Source: Mycolicibacterium bacteremicum
Lineage (GTDB): Bacteria > Actinomycetota > Actinomycetes > Mycobacteriales > Mycobacteriaceae
Direction: 5' to 3'
Length of the DNA stretch: 64,000 nucleotides
NCBI RefSeq assembly: GCF_002086115.1
Contig: NZ_MVHJ01000002.1
Coordinates: 124,001 to 188,000 of the forward strand
In this document: positions 63,016-64,000 of the stretch, piece by piece
How the letters are laid out: each line of letters starts with the position of its first letter
Numbering within the stretch: the first letter of the stretch is position 1
Program-made: the position numbers and the translations under genes
The notes under the pieces: model-generated
Told to the model about the DNA's origin: nothing
What the model saw: only the letters and a program-made list of their open reading frames with translations
Databases searched by the model: none

Positions 63016-63933
63016 CTAGTTCAGAACGATCGTGGCGACCAGTGCGCGGTGGTCTGATCCGGCCAGCCGGACGGCCTTTATTGACGTTGCTGTCGATTCA
63101 CGTGTGAGGATGCGATCGACGGCCAGCAGCGGCGGCATCGGCAAGTGGCTCGGGTGCGTCCGGGTGAACCCGGCGGCGGCTTGCATGGCACCGTCGCGGT
63201 ACCCGCCGCGCAGCAGCGCCCGGAACTGGTGGACATCGATGGTGGCGTTGAAGTCACCGCCGACGACAACTCGCGCCGTCTCGGGCAACTGCTGTAACAC
63301 CGGTCCGAGCCGGGTGATCTCGGCATGCCACGTCGGGAAGGCCGACCGGGGCGGAGGCATATGGGTAGAGATGACAGTCGCGTCGACCTCGGCCACCCGC
63401 AGCCGCGCCCAGACCAACCCGCGGCTGAATTGCTCATCGGTGCCCGAAGCGGTGATCGGGTGACGGCTCCACAGTCCGACGCCGGCGGCGCGTTCCCGCG
63501 GACGCAGCACCCGGAACGGGAAGTCGATTGCCAGCTCACCGCAGAGCCGGTCGGCGAGTTCGGGCGTCAGCTCCTGCACGGCCAGCACGTCGGCGCGTTC
63601 ACGGGCCAGGGCGACCACGGCCGCCGGCGAGGCCCGGCCGAGCAACAGGTTGGCCGTCACGAATCGGACCCGCTCGCCACTCGTCGGCGCGGCTCTGCCG
63701 GTGAACAGCGGCAGTTGCACGGCGCCGGCCGCGACCGTCACGGCCGCGGCCACCGCGGCGGGCGACCATTGGCGCGACAGCGCGAACATTAGCGTCGCCG
63801 CCGGGGCTCCGAGCATCAGATACGGCGACAGAGCCGCAATGCCCAGTAGCGGACGGTTGACCGCAGGCAGGAACCGGACCACCAGCGCGCCGGCGGCGAC
63901 GGTCACGCCGATCACGCCGAGCGCCGAGATCAC
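63016..63933 (-). CDS. Membrane-anchored EEP-family protein, second paralogue
   Basis: GTG 63933, 305 residues. Two or three membrane helices (residues 3-75) precede an EEP domain: FVTANLLLGRAS, QELTPELAD (Glu), VISTHMPPP, GGDFNAT and AVDRILTRE with GSDHRALVA. It resembles the protein at 25490 in order of parts and in the motifs SDHRALVATI/TDHRALLATI, but is about 45 residues shorter. Substrate unknown. Confidence 0.8.
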   Translation of the reverse strand: MISALGVIGVTVAAGALVVRFLPAVNRPLLGIAALSPYLMLGAPAATLMFALSRQWSPAAVAAAVTVAAGAVQLPLFTGRAAPTSGERVRFVTANLLLGRASPAAVVALARERADVLAVQELTPELADRLCGELAIDFPFRVLRPRERAAGVGLWSRHPITASGTDEQFSRGLVWARLRVAEVDATVISTHMPPPRSAFPTWHAEITRLGPVLQQLPETARVVVGGDFNATIDVHQFRALLRGGYRDGAMQAAAGFTRTHPSHLPMPPLLAVDRILTRESTATSIKAVRLAGSDHRALVATIVLN

Positions 63934-63963
63934 GCGGTGGCGCCGCGATCGCCGGAGGCGAAA

Positions 63964-64000
63964 CTACGGCTTTTCGTAGGTCACCAGGCTGACGTCGAGT
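63964..64000 (-). CDS. C-terminal end of an unidentified gene cut by the window
   Basis: On the minus strand the last 37 bases read LDVSLVTYEKP then TAG at 63964-63966. Only 11 residues are visible. The ending resembles that of some methyltransferases, but this is too short for a call. Confidence 0.3.
   Translation of the reverse strand, partial: LDVSLVTYEKP

Overview
The window looks like chromosomal DNA of a mycobacterium, probably a rapidly growing Mycolicibacterium. The evidence is high GC, many GTG/TTG starts, ATGA/GTGA-coupled operons and gene order. From about 4.9 to 25.5 kb the order is recD-recB-recC, an echA-type crotonase, an MBL-fold hydrolase, tRNA-Thr, tRNA-Met, rpmG2, hadA-hadB-hadC, tRNA-Trp, secE, nusG, rplK, rplA. 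This is the backbone order known from M. tuberculosis (Rv0629c to Rv0641), with a few local additions: an nsrR-hmp nitric-oxide module, a DUF2510 membrane protein, a DUF2235 protein and a hairpin-flanked AbiEi/DUF559-type gene.

Left edge (1-4.9 kb): the end of a GAF-ANTAR regulator, then a tightly coupled three-gene sugar operon (GT4 glycosyltransferase, an alpha/alpha-toroid-like protein, a GH130-type glycoside phosphorylase), and a 49-residue membrane peptide whose stop codon overlaps the recD stop.

Right of rplA, where M. tuberculosis carries mycolic acid methyltransferases, the window holds a roughly 36-kb exopolysaccharide locus (about 26.5-61.8 kb). Module 1 (26.5-47.3 kb, mostly minus strand) has a Wzb-like tyrosine phosphatase, dTDP-rhamnose genes (rmlA, rmlB, an rmlC-rmlD fusion), a beta-helix lipoprotein resembling polysaccharide lyases, a methyltransferase-like protein, Wzx flippase, Wzy polymerase, two glycosyltransferases (one of the DUF1972 rhamnosyltransferase type), a UDP-sugar dehydrogenase, a phosphoglycosyl transferase broken by two single-base insertions, a UDP-xylose synthase/UDP-glucose dehydrogenase fusion, a Wzz-kinase (Wzc/BY-kinase) and a DUF4012 protein. 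Genes at 30.5-38.2 kb are visibly poorer in GC than their surroundings, which suggests transfer.

Module 2 (49.2-61.8 kb, plus strand) is an unbroken 12-gene operon, nearly all junctions overlapping by 4 bases: three GT2 and one GT4 glycosyltransferases, a second flippase, a pyruvyl transferase, a small membrane protein, a large polymerase/GT-C-like membrane protein, an HxxxD acyltransferase, two exported GH16 glycanases and a lipoprotein esterase/hydrolase. A 1.3-kb stretch with no convincing gene separates the modules.

Read together, the locus could supply UDP-GlcA, UDP-Xyl, dTDP-Rha and an oxidised UDP-sugar, build lipid-linked repeats, flip and polymerise them under a kinase/phosphatase pair, and add methyl, acyl and pyruvyl groups. 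Export-side glycanases could trim the product. Paralogous gene pairs occur at or near the edges: secreted 154/153-residue proteins (47.4 and 62.2 kb) sharing one promoter layout, and membrane-anchored EEP-family hydrolases (25.5 and 63.0 kb). All functions are inferred from sequence alone.
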